Part shown: positions 42,607 through 51,736 of the stretch, piece after piece
Layout of the letters: each line of letters begins with the position of its first letter
Position numbering within the stretch: the stretch's first letter is position 1
Assembly: GCA_964480525.1 (NCBI GenBank)
Contig: CAYZOV010000001.1
Span: 56,651 to 120,650 of the forward strand
Direction: 5' to 3'
From: JAAZZIT01 sp964480525
GTDB lineage: Bacteria; Bacillota; Clostridia; Oscillospirales; Ruminococcaceae
Length of the DNA stretch: 64,000 nt
The notes under the pieces: generated by a model
What the model saw: the letters and a program-made list of their open reading frames with translations, nothing else
The model's database searches: none
Told to the model about the DNA's origin: nothing
Translations under genes and position numbers: made by a program

Positions 42607-43677
42607 TTACTTCCTTTCTTCGACAATCGGTCTTGCAACAGACAGCAAAATACACACGCCCATAACCAAAACCGTCGCTACAAAATAGCCCGACAAAACC
42701 CATTTATAATTTTCCGCCGTGTATGCTATGGTTGCGTTTGGGTAATATTTAACAATCACGTCTTTTAAAGCCGTCTTGAAAATCAAAAACGCCACGCCGA
42801 AACTTAGCGCCATATACGCCAGAGCTTCCAAAAAGCAAGTTGTTATGCAAAAACTTCTTTGCGCACCGCAAATTCGGTGAATCGCAAAGGTTTTCTTTCT
42901 GCTTTCGTACAAGAACAAATAACACAACGCACAGTCCACAACAACCACCACAATAAGCACCGCCGAAAGTGAAAGTTGGGTGTTGTTCATCTGAATATCC
43001 AAAAGCTTAGGCGTTTCGGGTTTTCCAATGTAGTGATAATCAAACAACTCGTCAACTTTGTTTTCGACTTTTTTAAATTCGTCGTACGGCAAAATCTTTT
43101 TTGTTGTAAATTTAAATTCATACACTATTGCGTCGTCGGGCGTACTTTCATAATTTAAAAAAGCTATCGCCGATACATTCCCATAATGAGCAACAAAATA
43201 CTCTTTATCACCTATAACAAATGTATCTCCGATTTCGTATTCCGGAATTGCTTTTTGGTTTATACCGATATCATTCGTATTCCACCCATGTCCGGGGTCA
43301 TAATAGTACGAAGAAACACGGTATCTTTTATCGCCGATGGTCAAAAGACCGTATATTACCATTTCTTCGAGATTTTTTCCTAATATATCCCGTATTTCTT
43401 CAAATTTTTCATTAAATTCTTTAAACGATATTGCCCCGACGGTATACCTTTCATCTTCTGTCAGTTCTTCATTACCTCTGTCAGTAAGTTCCAGATAAAA
43501 CGAACGCTCCTCTAAACCCGCATTTTCAAAATTTGTATAAGCATTTGAAATAAGACCCATGGCAAAAAATATTGTCAGAATAGAAACAATTTGTGAAGCA
43601 ATTATCAAAAAATACATCAAGGGCTTTTTCCTAAAAGCCCTTGATATTATCAGAAAACTTTGTTTTAATTCAGACAT
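42607..43677 (-). CDS. FtsX-like permease, type A (copy 1)
   Basis: 356 residues, paralogue of copy 2 with identical N-terminal membrane anchor and C-terminal three-helix part, and a divergent ectodomain (about residues 45-205). It is the first gene of the array and stands alone: no secreted protein or type-B partner follows within its unit, and a gap with a promoter separates it from S1. The ribosome-binding site (GGGG) is weak, unlike the other copies. It may be a spare ectodomain variant. Confidence 0.8.
   Translation of the reverse strand: MSELKQSFLIISRAFRKKPLMYFLIIASQIVSILTIFFAMGLISNAYTNFENAGLEERSFYLELTDRGNEELTEDERYTVGAISFKEFNEKFEEIRDILGKNLEEMVIYGLLTIGDKRYRVSSYYYDPGHGWNTNDIGINQKAIPEYEIGDTFVIGDKEYFVAHYGNVSAIAFLNYESTPDDAIVYEFKFTTKKILPYDEFKKVENKVDELFDYHYIGKPETPKLLDIQMNNTQLSLSAVLIVVVVVDCALCYLFLYESRKKTFAIHRICGAQRSFCITTCFLEALAYMALSFGVAFLIFKTALKDVIVKYYPNATIAYTAENYKWVLSGYFVATVLVMGVCILLSVARPIVEERK
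42608..43011 (-). repeat. 404-base exact repeat, copy in permease A1
   Basis: Equals 40803-41206. The first ~115 bases of the two genes are also almost identical, leaving the ectodomain as the only divergent block. Confidence 0.87.
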
Positions 43678-43736
43678 AGTTAGTACCCCATTTCATCATA
43701 AATTCATCTTTAAAAATTAAATTATCCTTAAAAATT

Positions 43737-43765
43737 ATTATAACATACCCTTTTGAAAACCACAA
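43737..43765 (-). promoter_or_regulatory. Probable promoter of permease A1
   Basis: Minus strand: TTGTGG, 17 bases, TATAAT; good -10, poor -35. Confidence 0.5.
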
Positions 43766-43840
43766 CACTTTCCCGAAATAATCTTTTACCTAAACTTAAA
43801 TTTTGTATACTTATACAAAAATTACCTTTTGTAATTATTC

Positions 43841-43886
43841 AAATAAACAAACAACCCTTTTGCCAATTTACGACAAAAAGGGTTGA
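43841..43886 (-). terminator. Terminator of the nadE/fucose-isomerase-like operon
   Basis: Minus strand: AACCCTTTT..GTC pairs with GGCAAAAGGGTT, followed by GTTTGTTTATTT, about 20 bases after the isomerase-like stop. Confidence 0.75.
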
Positions 43887-43902
43887 GATTATCTAAATGA
43901 AT

Positions 43903-45387
43903 TTATGCAAACGGATTTTCGGTTTTGTAAAGCATACCCTTTGGCTGGTTAAAGCCTACGTTTTCAGCTCCCAAATATGTAAACACGCTGTGGATTGCTT
44001 TGCCGTAATGACCGAACGCAACAGCACCGTGGTGTGGGAAGTTGCCCTGAATTAAAACGTGGCGATAAAATCTGCCCATTTCAGGAATTGCAAAAATTCC
44101 GATACCACCAAACGAACGTGTAGCAACAGGCAAAACTTCGCCCTGTGCAACGTAAGCCGAAAGCTTTGCGTCTGCTGTGGACTGCAAACGGTAGAACGTG
44201 ATTTTGCCGTCCACGATGTCGCCCTCTAAAGTACCTCTTGTAATGTCAGGCTCCTTGTCAGGCTCAAGACCTCTGTGCATAATAAGCTGGTACTTCATCG
44301 TTTTTGTTTTAAGTCTGCACGCAGGGGTATTTCCACAATGGAATCCCATAAAGGTATCCTTGTGTGTATAATCAAATTTGCCCTTGATTTCCTCGTTGTA
44401 AATGTCGGCAGGAACAGTGTTGTTAATGTCAAGGAGCGTTACGCTTTCGTTTGAAACGCAAGTTCCGATAAATTCGCTCAATGCACCGTAAATGTCCACC
44501 TCGCAAGCAACAGGAATACCACGCTGGGTAAGTCTTGAATTTACATAGCAAGGTACAAATCCGAACTGGGTCTGGAATGACGGCCAGCACTTGTTTGCGA
44601 ACGCAACAAATTTCTTAGCACTCTTGTGAACCTCTGCCCAGTCAAGAAGTGTAAGCTCGTACTGTGCAAGTTTTGGCAAAATTCCTGCCATCTTGTTTCC
44701 GTCGCCAAGCTCTGCTGTCATATCTGCGATAACGTTGTTAATTCTAGGGTCGTTTGCGTGTTCGTTAAATGCTGCAAAAAGGTCAAGCTCCGAGTTTTCC
44801 TCAATTTCAACGCCCATATTGTAAAGCTGTTTAATCGGTGCATTACAAGCCAAAAAATCCTGTGGACGTGGACCGAATGAAATAATTTTCAAATTCTGAA
44901 CTCCCACAATACCTCTTGCGACAGGCACAAATTCGTTAATCATATCCGCAACTTCGTCTGCTGTTCCGACAGGGTATTCAGGAATGTAAGCCTTGATATT
45001 TCTCAAAGCAAGGTTATAGCTTGCATTAAGCATACCGCAATAAGCGTCGCCTCTCTGGTCGCAAAGGACTTCGCCACATTCTTCTTCAGCAGCAGCCACA
45101 AACATTACAGGGCCGTCAAAATTCTTCGCAAGCAAGGTTTCCGAGGTTTCAGGGCCGAAGTTTCCGAGGTAAACCACCAAAGCGTTACAGCCTGCGTTAT
45201 TTACCTCCTCAAGAGCCTTTTGCATATGAATTTCGTTTTCAACAACCGTCTGACATTCAAAAATTTCGCCGTATTTTTCTCTGTAAGCCTTGCAAACGGC
45301 AATTCTTCTTGTTTCCGACAAACTCATCGGAAAACAATCTCTTGATACTGCAACAATACCAAGCTTAATCTGTGGTGTGTTAATCAT
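43903..45387 (-). CDS. L-fucose/L-arabinose isomerase family protein
   Basis: 494-residue sugar isomerase of the FucI/AraA superfamily. N-terminal substrate-domain features include GFGPETSETLLAK-like and FVAAAEEE. The catalytic region has CEVDIYGALSEF (metal-binding Glu/Asp) and DINNTVPAD. The C-terminal domain contains FHCGNTPA and a late FPHHGAVAFGHYGKA with conserved His. No fucose or arabinose genes surround it, so the exact sugar is not assignable. TTGGAGG precedes the ATG. It is 17 bases downstream of nadE, an unusual partner. Confidence 0.82.
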   Translation of the reverse strand: MINTPQIKLGIVAVSRDCFPMSLSETRRIAVCKAYREKYGEIFECQTVVENEIHMQKALEEVNNAGCNALVVYLGNFGPETSETLLAKNFDGPVMFVAAAEEECGEVLCDQRGDAYCGMLNASYNLALRNIKAYIPEYPVGTADEVADMINEFVPVARGIVGVQNLKIISFGPRPQDFLACNAPIKQLYNMGVEIEENSELDLFAAFNEHANDPRINNVIADMTAELGDGNKMAGILPKLAQYELTLLDWAEVHKSAKKFVAFANKCWPSFQTQFGFVPCYVNSRLTQRGIPVACEVDIYGALSEFIGTCVSNESVTLLDINNTVPADIYNEEIKGKFDYTHKDTFMGFHCGNTPACRLKTKTMKYQLIMHRGLEPDKEPDITRGTLEGDIVDGKITFYRLQSTADAKLSAYVAQGEVLPVATRSFGGIGIFAIPEMGRFYRHVLIQGNFPHHGAVAFGHYGKAIHSVFTYLGAENVGFNQPKGMLYKTENPFA

Positions 45388-45404
45388 AGTAATCCTCCAA
45401 AATA

Positions 45405-47324
45405 TTATTTTAAATTTTCAACTTCTTCAAGCCAAATGTTCACGCAAGCGTCACTTGGCATATTCCAGTCACCTCTAGGCGACAAAGAAATTTTACCGAT
45501 TTTTGCTCCGTCAGGCAGACAAGAGCGTTTAAACTGTTGGTTGAAAAATCTTCTGAAAAATGTTTTCAGCCAGTGCTTAATTACGTCTTTTGAATATTCA
45601 CCCGAAAATGCGTAAATTGCCATTCGGTAGATTTTTTCAGGGCTAAATCCCCATCTCACAAAATAGTAAATAAAGAAATCGTGCAATTCATACGGTCCAA
45701 CCAAATCTTCGGTTTTTTGGGTCATTTCGCCCTCGTCGCTTGTCGGCAAAAGCTCCGGCGAAACGGGTGTGTCCACAATGTCAAACAGCACATTTTTAAT
45801 TGTTTCGTTACCACACATTTCCCCGTAATAGCGTACCACATAGCGAATTAAGGTTTTCGGAATTGAACCGTTTACGCCGTACATTGACATATGGTCGCCG
45901 TTGTAGGTCGCCCAGCCAAGTGCAAGTTCGGACAAATCGCCTGTTCCAACCACCATACCGCCAACCTGATTTGCAATGTCCATCAAAACCTGTGTGCGTT
46001 CCCTCGCTTGAGCGTTTTCAAACACCACGCTATGGTCGTCCTTGTCGTGACCTATGTCCTCAAAGTGCTGTAAAACAGAATTTCCGATTTTTACTTCTTT
46101 AAACGCAACGCCCAACTCGTCACACAAAATTTCGGCATTTGAACGTGTTCGTTTTGATGTTCCAAAGCACGGCATAGTCACAGCCACCACATCCGTTCGT
46201 GGTCGGTTTAGCATATCCATTGCCTTTGTGCAAGCCAAAATCGCAAGGGTAGAATCAAGTCCTCCCGAAATTCCGATAACAAGCTTTTTTGCATAGGTGT
46301 GACTAATTCTCTTAACAAGTCCCTTTGCCTGCATTGTTAAAATAAGCTCACATCTTTCGTTTAATTCTTTTTCGCAGTTCGGAATAAACGGCGTTGTGGA
46401 AATTTTTCTCGTAAGTTTTGTATCTGTTAATTCAAGTTCAAATTCTGCACTTCTGAATTTTTTATCATCTTTAATTGTAACTTGATTTTTTGATTTTCTT
46501 CTTTCAAACGCAAGCCTTGAAACGTCAATTTCGGAAATTGTAATTTCGTTTTCAAAAAGCTTGCTTTCAGCAAGAATTTTGCCGTTTTCAGCAATAATAT
46601 TGTGACCTGCAAAAACAAAATCCGTTGTGCTTTCGCCGTCCCCTGCCGAACACAAAACGTAGCCACAGGCGTTTACTCTGGAGAAAACCTTTGCAAAATC
46701 ACGTCTGTTTCCCCTTGCACCAACTACTTCTTCGCAAGCGTTAAGGTTTACAATCACGGTCGCACCCGATTTTGCAAGGTCGCCTGCCGTATCAATATCA
46801 TCACCAATCACAAAACCGATTTTAAGGTCAGCTAGGCTATCGCACTGAAAAATTTGCTGTCTAACAGGCACAAATCCCCACTCGTCGCCTAAACCACCAA
46901 ACTGTACAAAATTTGTATTAAAGTTGTCAGTTAATTCAAAAGCCGTGAAGTATCTTTCTTCGCCCTTTGAAAGATTTACTTTCGGCACAATTCCAATAAC
47001 CGAACCCTTGTTAATCACACCGCAAGCGTTGTAAATGACGTTTTCCACTTTTACAGGAAATCCCACGGCGATAACACAGTCGTAATTTTGCGTTTGGGTC
47101 GCAAGTTCAAGCAAGGCACTTTTTGCTTCGTACAAAAGTTTGTCGGTAAAAACCAAATCCCCACAGGTTTTGCCCGTCAGGCACATTTCAGGAAGTACAA
47201 TAACTTTGCCACCCTGATTATAAGCTTTTCCAATACATTCTAAAATTCTATCCTTGTTGAATTTCACATCTGCCACTCTGATTTCGGGAGTACAGCTTGC
47301 AAATTTTACAAAACCGTTTTTCAT
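45405..47324 (-). CDS. nadE: Glutamine-dependent NAD+ synthetase
   Basis: Amidates deamido-NAD to NAD using glutamine. The N-terminal nitrilase-type glutaminase domain (about 1-290) shows VLPEMCLTG (Glu), VPKVNLSKGEER (Lys) and IVNLNACEEV (Cys). The C-terminal synthetase domain shows the PP-loop GISGGLDSTLAI, GTGDLSELALGW and a final RRFFNQQFKRSCLPDG. At about 639 residues it is full length. ATG 47324 is preferred to an in-frame TTG at 47342. nadA, the first pathway gene, lies 6 kb away. Confidence 0.95.
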   Translation of the reverse strand: MKNGFVKFASCTPEIRVADVKFNKDRILECIGKAYNQGGKVIVLPEMCLTGKTCGDLVFTDKLLYEAKSALLELATQTQNYDCVIAVGFPVKVENVIYNACGVINKGSVIGIVPKVNLSKGEERYFTAFELTDNFNTNFVQFGGLGDEWGFVPVRQQIFQCDSLADLKIGFVIGDDIDTAGDLAKSGATVIVNLNACEEVVGARGNRRDFAKVFSRVNACGYVLCSAGDGESTTDFVFAGHNIIAENGKILAESKLFENEITISEIDVSRLAFERRKSKNQVTIKDDKKFRSAEFELELTDTKLTRKISTTPFIPNCEKELNERCELILTMQAKGLVKRISHTYAKKLVIGISGGLDSTLAILACTKAMDMLNRPRTDVVAVTMPCFGTSKRTRSNAEILCDELGVAFKEVKIGNSVLQHFEDIGHDKDDHSVVFENAQARERTQVLMDIANQVGGMVVGTGDLSELALGWATYNGDHMSMYGVNGSIPKTLIRYVVRYYGEMCGNETIKNVLFDIVDTPVSPELLPTSDEGEMTQKTEDLVGPYELHDFFIYYFVRWGFSPEKIYRMAIYAFSGEYSKDVIKHWLKTFFRRFFNQQFKRSCLPDGAKIGKISLSPRGDWNMPSDACVNIWLEEVENLK

Positions 47325-47374
47325 AATTTCACGCACCTTCAAAACTAATCAAAGTTTAAACTATACTATTATAT

Positions 47375-47403
47375 ATTATAAGCAATTCAATTGTGTTTTT
47401 CAA
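47375..47403 (-). promoter_or_regulatory. Promoter of nadE
   Basis: Minus strand: TTGAAA, 17 bases, TATAAT, about 50 bases before the gene. Confidence 0.82.
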
Positions 47404-47476
47404 GAGGTAATGCGAAATTTTACATAAAATGTGGCTAAGTCTTGCACAAAAAGTAAGCTGTGATGAGTTTTTTAAG

Positions 47477-47505
47477 TTGACAAATGCAAAATTTTGTATT
47501 ATCAT
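47477..47505 (+). promoter_or_regulatory. Promoter of rlmA
   Basis: TTGACA, 17 bases, TATCAT, leaving a short leader of about 20 bases. Confidence 0.75.
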
Positions 47506-47530
47506 TACTTTAGAAACGGAGAGATTTTTA

Positions 47531-48349
47531 ATGCTTGATTTTGTTTGTCCTGTTTGTGGGGGAATTTTAACGCTTTTTGATAAAACCTATAAATGTAAAA
47601 ACAACCATTCTTTTGACCTTGCGAAAAACGGTTATGTAAATCTTTTTCAGGGAAAAGGCACAAAAGTTCACGGCGACGACAAAGTGATGATTAAGGCTAG
47701 AACGGACTTTTTGGACGGGGGCTTTTATGAAAATTTAAGAGCCGAAGTCTGTCGCCTTGCTGACAAATACACCCCGAAAAATCCGAAAATAATCGACTGT
47801 GGCTGTGGGGAATGCTATTATACATCTGCAGTTTTTTCCACCCTTTGCGACAGTAAAAAATTCCCCGAAATAATGGGGGTTGACATCTCGAAATTTGCCA
47901 TAATGAGTGGCGCTAGGCGTTGCAAGGAGTTAAAGCTTTGTGTGGGAAGCGTTTTTCATCTGCCGTGCAAATCTTTGGAATTTGACCTGCTTGTTACCCT
48001 ATTTTCGCCATTTTGCAAAGAGGAATATATGCGTGTTTTAAAGGACAACGGCTATCTGATTATGGCGATACCTTTGGAAAATCACCTGTGGGAGCTAAAG
48101 CAGGCAATTTACGAAAAACCGTACAAAAACGCCCCTGCAGACCTTAACATTGACGGTTTTAAACTCATAGAAAAATCCACCCTTAAAAACAAAATTTTCC
48201 TAAACACAAACGAGCAAATACAAAATCTTTTTTCCATGACGCCATACTATTACAAAACCTCGCACACCGACCGTCAAAAACTTTGCGAAGTTAATTCTTT
48301 GGAAATTCAAACTGAATTTCTGGTTTTGGTGTACAAAAAACAAGTTTAA
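47531..48349 (+). CDS. rlmA: 23S rRNA (guanine-N1)-methyltransferase, RlmA family
   Basis: SAM-dependent enzyme methylating G745 or G748 of 23S rRNA, in the family that includes macrolide-resistance TlrB. The N-terminal zinc site is visible as CPVCGG and CKNNHSFDLAKNGYVNL, followed by the class I methyltransferase fold with IIDCGCGECYYT and GVDISKFAI. 272 residues. ATG 47531 is preferred because it is the base of the zinc-finger domain and follows CGGAGAG. Monocistronic, divergent from nadE. Confidence 0.9.
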   Translation: MLDFVCPVCGGILTLFDKTYKCKNNHSFDLAKNGYVNLFQGKGTKVHGDDKVMIKARTDFLDGGFYENLRAEVCRLADKYTPKNPKIIDCGCGECYYTSAVFSTLCDSKKFPEIMGVDISKFAIMSGARRCKELKLCVGSVFHLPCKSLEFDLLVTLFSPFCKEEYMRVLKDNGYLIMAIPLENHLWELKQAIYEKPYKNAPADLNIDGFKLIEKSTLKNKIFLNTNEQIQNLFSMTPYYYKTSHTDRQKLCEVNSLEIQTEFLVLVYKKQV

Positions 48350-48376
48350 TTTTTGCACAAAATGTCACTTAAATAA

Positions 48377-48416
48377 CAAAAACCGAAGCTTTAAACAACA
48401 GCTTCGGTTTTATTTT
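48377..48416. terminator. Bidirectional terminator between rlmA and ispF
   Basis: AAAACCGAAGCT pairs with AGCTTCGGTTTT (12 bp) around a short loop with A and T runs on the two sides; the genes converge here. Confidence 0.9.
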
Positions 48417-48891
48417 ATTCTTTTTCAAGCAAGCACACCGCCGTTGCGGAAATTCCCAGTTTTTGCCCTGTGAAACCCAACTTTTCTTCGGTGGTGGCTT
48501 TCACAGACACCTGCGACAATTCAAGACCTGCTTTTTGTGAAATGTTTTCCCTCATTGCCAAAATAAAAGGTGCAAGCTTAGGCGCTTGAGCGCAAATTGT
48601 GGAATCAATGTTTGAAATCTTATAACCCTGCTCTTTCACAATTTCGCAGACTTTTCCGAAAAGCACCATACTGTCGGCGCCTTTGTACGCTTCGTCGGTG
48701 TCGGGAAAATGCTTCCCTATGTCCCCAAGAGCCAACGCACCCAGCATTGCGTCCATAATTGCGTGCAAAAGCACATCGGCGTCGCTGTGTCCCAAAAGTC
48801 CTGTTTCGTGAGGAATTTCCACCCCACCCATTACAAGCTTTCGACCCTCGACAAGCTTGTGTACATCATATCCGTGTCCTATTCTGAACAT
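48415..48891 (-). CDS. ispF: 2-C-methyl-D-erythritol 2,4-cyclodiphosphate synthase
   Basis: Fifth MEP-pathway enzyme. 158 residues with the zinc-binding GHGYDVHKL start, GHSDADVLLHAIMDA, DIGKHFPDTD and the terminal KATTEEKLGFTG. AGCGAGG precedes the ATG. It directly follows ispD (12 bases), the usual pairing, within an ispD-ispF unit headed by an esterase and pheA. Together with dxr and ispG this window holds four pathway genes. Confidence 0.97.
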   Translation of the reverse strand: MFRIGHGYDVHKLVEGRKLVMGGVEIPHETGLLGHSDADVLLHAIMDAMLGALALGDIGKHFPDTDEAYKGADSMVLFGKVCEIVKEQGYKISNIDSTICAQAPKLAPFILAMRENISQKAGLELSQVSVKATTEEKLGFTGQKLGISATAVCLLEKE

Positions 48892-48903
48892 ATTCTAACC
48901 TCG

Positions 48904-49590
48904 CTAAATCTTTTTATTTCGTTGCATAAGAATCTGTTGCGCCACCGCAACGTCCTCCGGAGTGGTAATTTTCAAATTTCCATAATCTCCCATTGTTATG
49001 TGTGGCATAATTCCCATTGCTTCAAAAAGCTGGCTGTCGTCGGTAAAATCAAAACCGCATTTTTCCGAAAACAAAACCGCTTCTTTATATTTGTCATACT
49101 GAAAAATCTGTGGCGTTTGCGCAAGAAAAAGCCTGTTTCTAGGGGGCGTTTCCACAATTGTGGCGTTTGCGTCAGACACTTTAACCGTGTCTTTGCACGG
49201 CACACACACCACCGCACTTCCGTACTTAACAGCGTCCTCAATTGCCGATTCGATAACCGCTTTTGACACCAAAGGTCTTGCGCCGTCATGAACGCACACA
49301 TACTTGCATTGACTGTCGCAAGCCAAAAAGCCGTTTGAAACCGACTTTTGACGGGTTTCGCCGTTTGGTGCAAATTTAAGCGTAATAGGAATTTCCACGC
49401 TCATAACCCGCAAAAGTTCGTCCTTAAAACTTTCGCTGCAACAAATAATTATTTCGTCCACCGCCTTGACGTTGCAAAACGCAAGCATTGTTCTTTCTAC
49501 TACGGTTATGCCGTCAATTTTCATCAAAAGCTTGTTAATTCCGCCCATTCTCGTAGAATTTCCACCGCAAGCCATAATTACAGATACCAT
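48904..49590 (-). CDS. ispD: 2-C-methyl-D-erythritol 4-phosphate cytidylyltransferase
   Basis: Third MEP step, making CDP-ME from MEP and CTP. The nucleotide-binding loop is ACGGNSTRMGGINK, followed by VHDGARPLVSKAVIE and RNRLFLAQTPQIFQYD, then FTDDSQLFEAMG and ITTPEDVAVAQ at the end. The usual Lys-Gln after RMG is Lys-Leu here. 228 residues, typical. AAGAGG precedes the ATG. It is 14 bases after pheA, so the genes are cotranscribed. Confidence 0.96.
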   Translation of the reverse strand: MVSVIMACGGNSTRMGGINKLLMKIDGITVVERTMLAFCNVKAVDEIIICCSESFKDELLRVMSVEIPITLKFAPNGETRQKSVSNGFLACDSQCKYVCVHDGARPLVSKAVIESAIEDAVKYGSAVVCVPCKDTVKVSDANATIVETPPRNRLFLAQTPQIFQYDKYKEAVLFSEKCGFDFTDDSQLFEAMGIMPHITMGDYGNLKITTPEDVAVAQQILMQRNKKI

Positions 49591-49604
49591 AAAAATACCT
49601 CTTT

Positions 49605-50723
49605 TTAATCTATACTTTTGTAGTTTCCCAAAAATTTAAAATACGAAAGTTCCCCCGAAAGTTCCGCCACCAGTTTTGACACCGACGGATTTTCAATCGA
49701 GCCCTCAAAATCAAGATAAAAAACCACGTCAAAATCGCTGCTTGCAATCGGACGGCTTTCGATTCTCAACAAATTAAGCCCCGCCACCGAAAACTTTGTC
49801 AAAAGTCTGTAAAGGGACGATTTTGTATGCGAAACCGACAGACTGACCGAAATAATATCAGCGTCAGCCGACGAATAAATTTCCTTTGAAATCAAAATAA
49901 ATCTGGTGTAATTTTCGTCCTCGTTGACAATCGAATTGCTAACGATTTTTAACCCCAAACGTTTAGCACATTCCTCAGAGCAAATTCCGGCAATAGGTTC
50001 AGCGGAATTTTTCACAAATTCACCTGCAAGTGCGGTGTTTGAAAACTTTTCAGCCACAAATCCGTTTTCTTTAATAAATTCCGAACATTGCGCCAAAGCC
50101 TGTTCGTGGGAATAAATTTTCTTAACATTTGAAAAATCGGTATCTTCCCTTGTCACCAAACAATGGGACACTTTGACCTTTGTAGACGCACAAATGTGAC
50201 AGTTGTACTTTTTCAGCAAATTGTACGTCTGGTGAACCGAACCTGCCGTTGAATTTTGAATCGGCACAATCCCGAACTCCACATCACCGTCAACTACGGC
50301 TTTTGCCACGTCCTCAAAATCCTCGTAAAATTCAGGCGTGCTGTTTTCAAAAAGCTTTTTGCAAGCTATGTGGGAATAGCTCCCCGACGTGCCGGGACAG
50401 GCAATTTTCGGGTTTTTCTTTACCTTTGAAAAATCAAGATATTCCATTTTGTCGCTGTTTTCAAAAATTCTCTGGTACTGCTGGGATTTTGAAATATCCA
50501 TAATTGTGGTAAACAAAAGCTCCGAACTGTTTTCAAGCCATTCAGGCGAATTATCCCTGACCTTTTGCACAATTTCCTTTTCCCTGACGTTTTGAAAAAC
50601 AGGCAAATTATTGTCGATTTTGTACTTCGCCACGTCAAGACAAATGCCCATTCGCTTTACGAAAAGCTGTAAAATTTCTCCGTCGATTTGGTTAATTTGC
50701 TCTCTTAATTCCTTTAAATCCAT
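49605..50723 (-). CDS. pheA: Bifunctional chorismate mutase/prephenate dehydratase
   Basis: Converts chorismate to phenylpyruvate for phenylalanine. An N-terminal chorismate mutase helix bundle (about 1-90, LREQINQIDGEILQLFVKRM), a prephenate dehydratase domain (about 105-285, GTSGSYSHIACKKLF, NSTAGSVHQTYNLL), and a C-terminal ACT regulatory domain with the phenylalanine-binding ESRPI motif. 372 residues. AAAAAGG lies ahead of the ATG. Likely feedback-regulated by phenylalanine through the ACT domain. In one operon with an esterase, ispD and ispF. Confidence 0.95.
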   Translation of the reverse strand: MDLKELREQINQIDGEILQLFVKRMGICLDVAKYKIDNNLPVFQNVREKEIVQKVRDNSPEWLENSSELLFTTIMDISKSQQYQRIFENSDKMEYLDFSKVKKNPKIACPGTSGSYSHIACKKLFENSTPEFYEDFEDVAKAVVDGDVEFGIVPIQNSTAGSVHQTYNLLKKYNCHICASTKVKVSHCLVTREDTDFSNVKKIYSHEQALAQCSEFIKENGFVAEKFSNTALAGEFVKNSAEPIAGICSEECAKRLGLKIVSNSIVNEDENYTRFILISKEIYSSADADIISVSLSVSHTKSSLYRLLTKFSVAGLNLLRIESRPIASSDFDVVFYLDFEGSIENPSVSKLVAELSGELSYFKFLGNYKSID

Positions 50724-50744
50724 ATAAAAACCTTTTTTCCATTT

Positions 50745-51584
50745 TTAAAGTCTGAACGCCCACGCAATAGCGTCGTCCGCCCATTGTTCAGCCACAGGTT
50801 GGATATGCCAATCCCCTGTTGCGGTGTTAAAATTACACAGCGAAAGACCGTGACCGCCCCACTCGTAAATGTGGCTTTCAAACGGAATCTTGTTCTTTGA
50901 AAGTGCCGTCATATACAACAGCGAATTTTCCACAGGCACGCACCCGTCGTCCGCACAATGCCAAATAAAGGTCTTTGGGGTGTCTTTGTTCACCTGTTTA
51001 TCAAGTGTGACAAGCTCCAAAACTTCCTGCTTTTTGTCGCCCTCGTACCCGAAAACAAGGTTGTCGATTGAACCTTTGTGCGTCAGTTCTCCCGTTGTAA
51101 TAACAGGATAACAAAGAATTGCACCGTTTGGCTTAAACATATCATTTTCGCACGAAAGAGCCTTTGAAACAAAGTCCTTGTTCCAATGACAGCTAACGCT
51201 TGCTGCCAAATGACCCCCTGCCGAAAAACCGCAAACGATAATTTTTTCCGGGTTTATGTCAAATTTCTGTGCGTTTTCACGGACATACCTAACAGCCTCG
51301 CAAGCCTCAAAAAGCTGGGTTGGAAACGGTTTTCGGTAACAAGAATATCTAAGCACAAATGCGTTAAATCCCGCACCGACAAATTTCAAGGCAACAGGTT
51401 CAGCCTCTCTGTCCGAACAATAATCATACCCACCGCCGGGATAAATCACCACCGCAGGGCGATTTTTTTTGCCGTTTTCCTCGCTGTATTCATAAATATA
51501 ACACGAAAGCTCGCAACGTGTATTCTCCGCCGAAAGCCCGTTTTTTTCATAATCTACTTTTAAGTTAATCTTTTCAAAAATCAT
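50745..51584 (-). CDS. Alpha/beta hydrolase, acetyl-esterase/BD-FAE-like
   Basis: 279-residue serine hydrolase. Nucleophile elbow GFSAGGHLAAS, oxyanion region IYPGGGYDY (HGGG-like) near residue 45, acidic residue in CADDGCVP, and catalytic His in EWGGHGLSL near the C-terminus. No signal peptide, so it is cytosolic. Related enzymes deacetylate or de-esterify sugars, for example from plant cell-wall breakdown. The substrate is not known. AAAGGAG precedes the ATG. It heads the operon continuing into pheA, with a strong promoter. Confidence 0.85.
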   Translation of the reverse strand: MIFEKINLKVDYEKNGLSAENTRCELSCYIYEYSEENGKKNRPAVVIYPGGGYDYCSDREAEPVALKFVGAGFNAFVLRYSCYRKPFPTQLFEACEAVRYVRENAQKFDINPEKIIVCGFSAGGHLAASVSCHWNKDFVSKALSCENDMFKPNGAILCYPVITTGELTHKGSIDNLVFGYEGDKKQEVLELVTLDKQVNKDTPKTFIWHCADDGCVPVENSLLYMTALSKNKIPFESHIYEWGGHGLSLCNFNTATGDWHIQPVAEQWADDAIAWAFRL

Positions 51585-51623
51585 AAAATACTTCTCCTTT
51601 AACGCAAATTTATATTTAACTGA

Positions 51624-51652
51624 ATTATATCACATTTCAACATTTTTTTCAA
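51624..51652 (-). promoter_or_regulatory. Promoter of the esterase-pheA-ispD-ispF operon
   Basis: Minus strand: TTGAAA, 17 bases, TATAAT, about 40 bases before the gene. Confidence 0.85.
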
Positions 51653-51736
51653 GAGTTAAAACAAAAATTTATCAGTAGCCACCCTAGATATTTTTTCATA
51701 ATATATACTATATTTTTAACTGAAAGGAAGATATGT

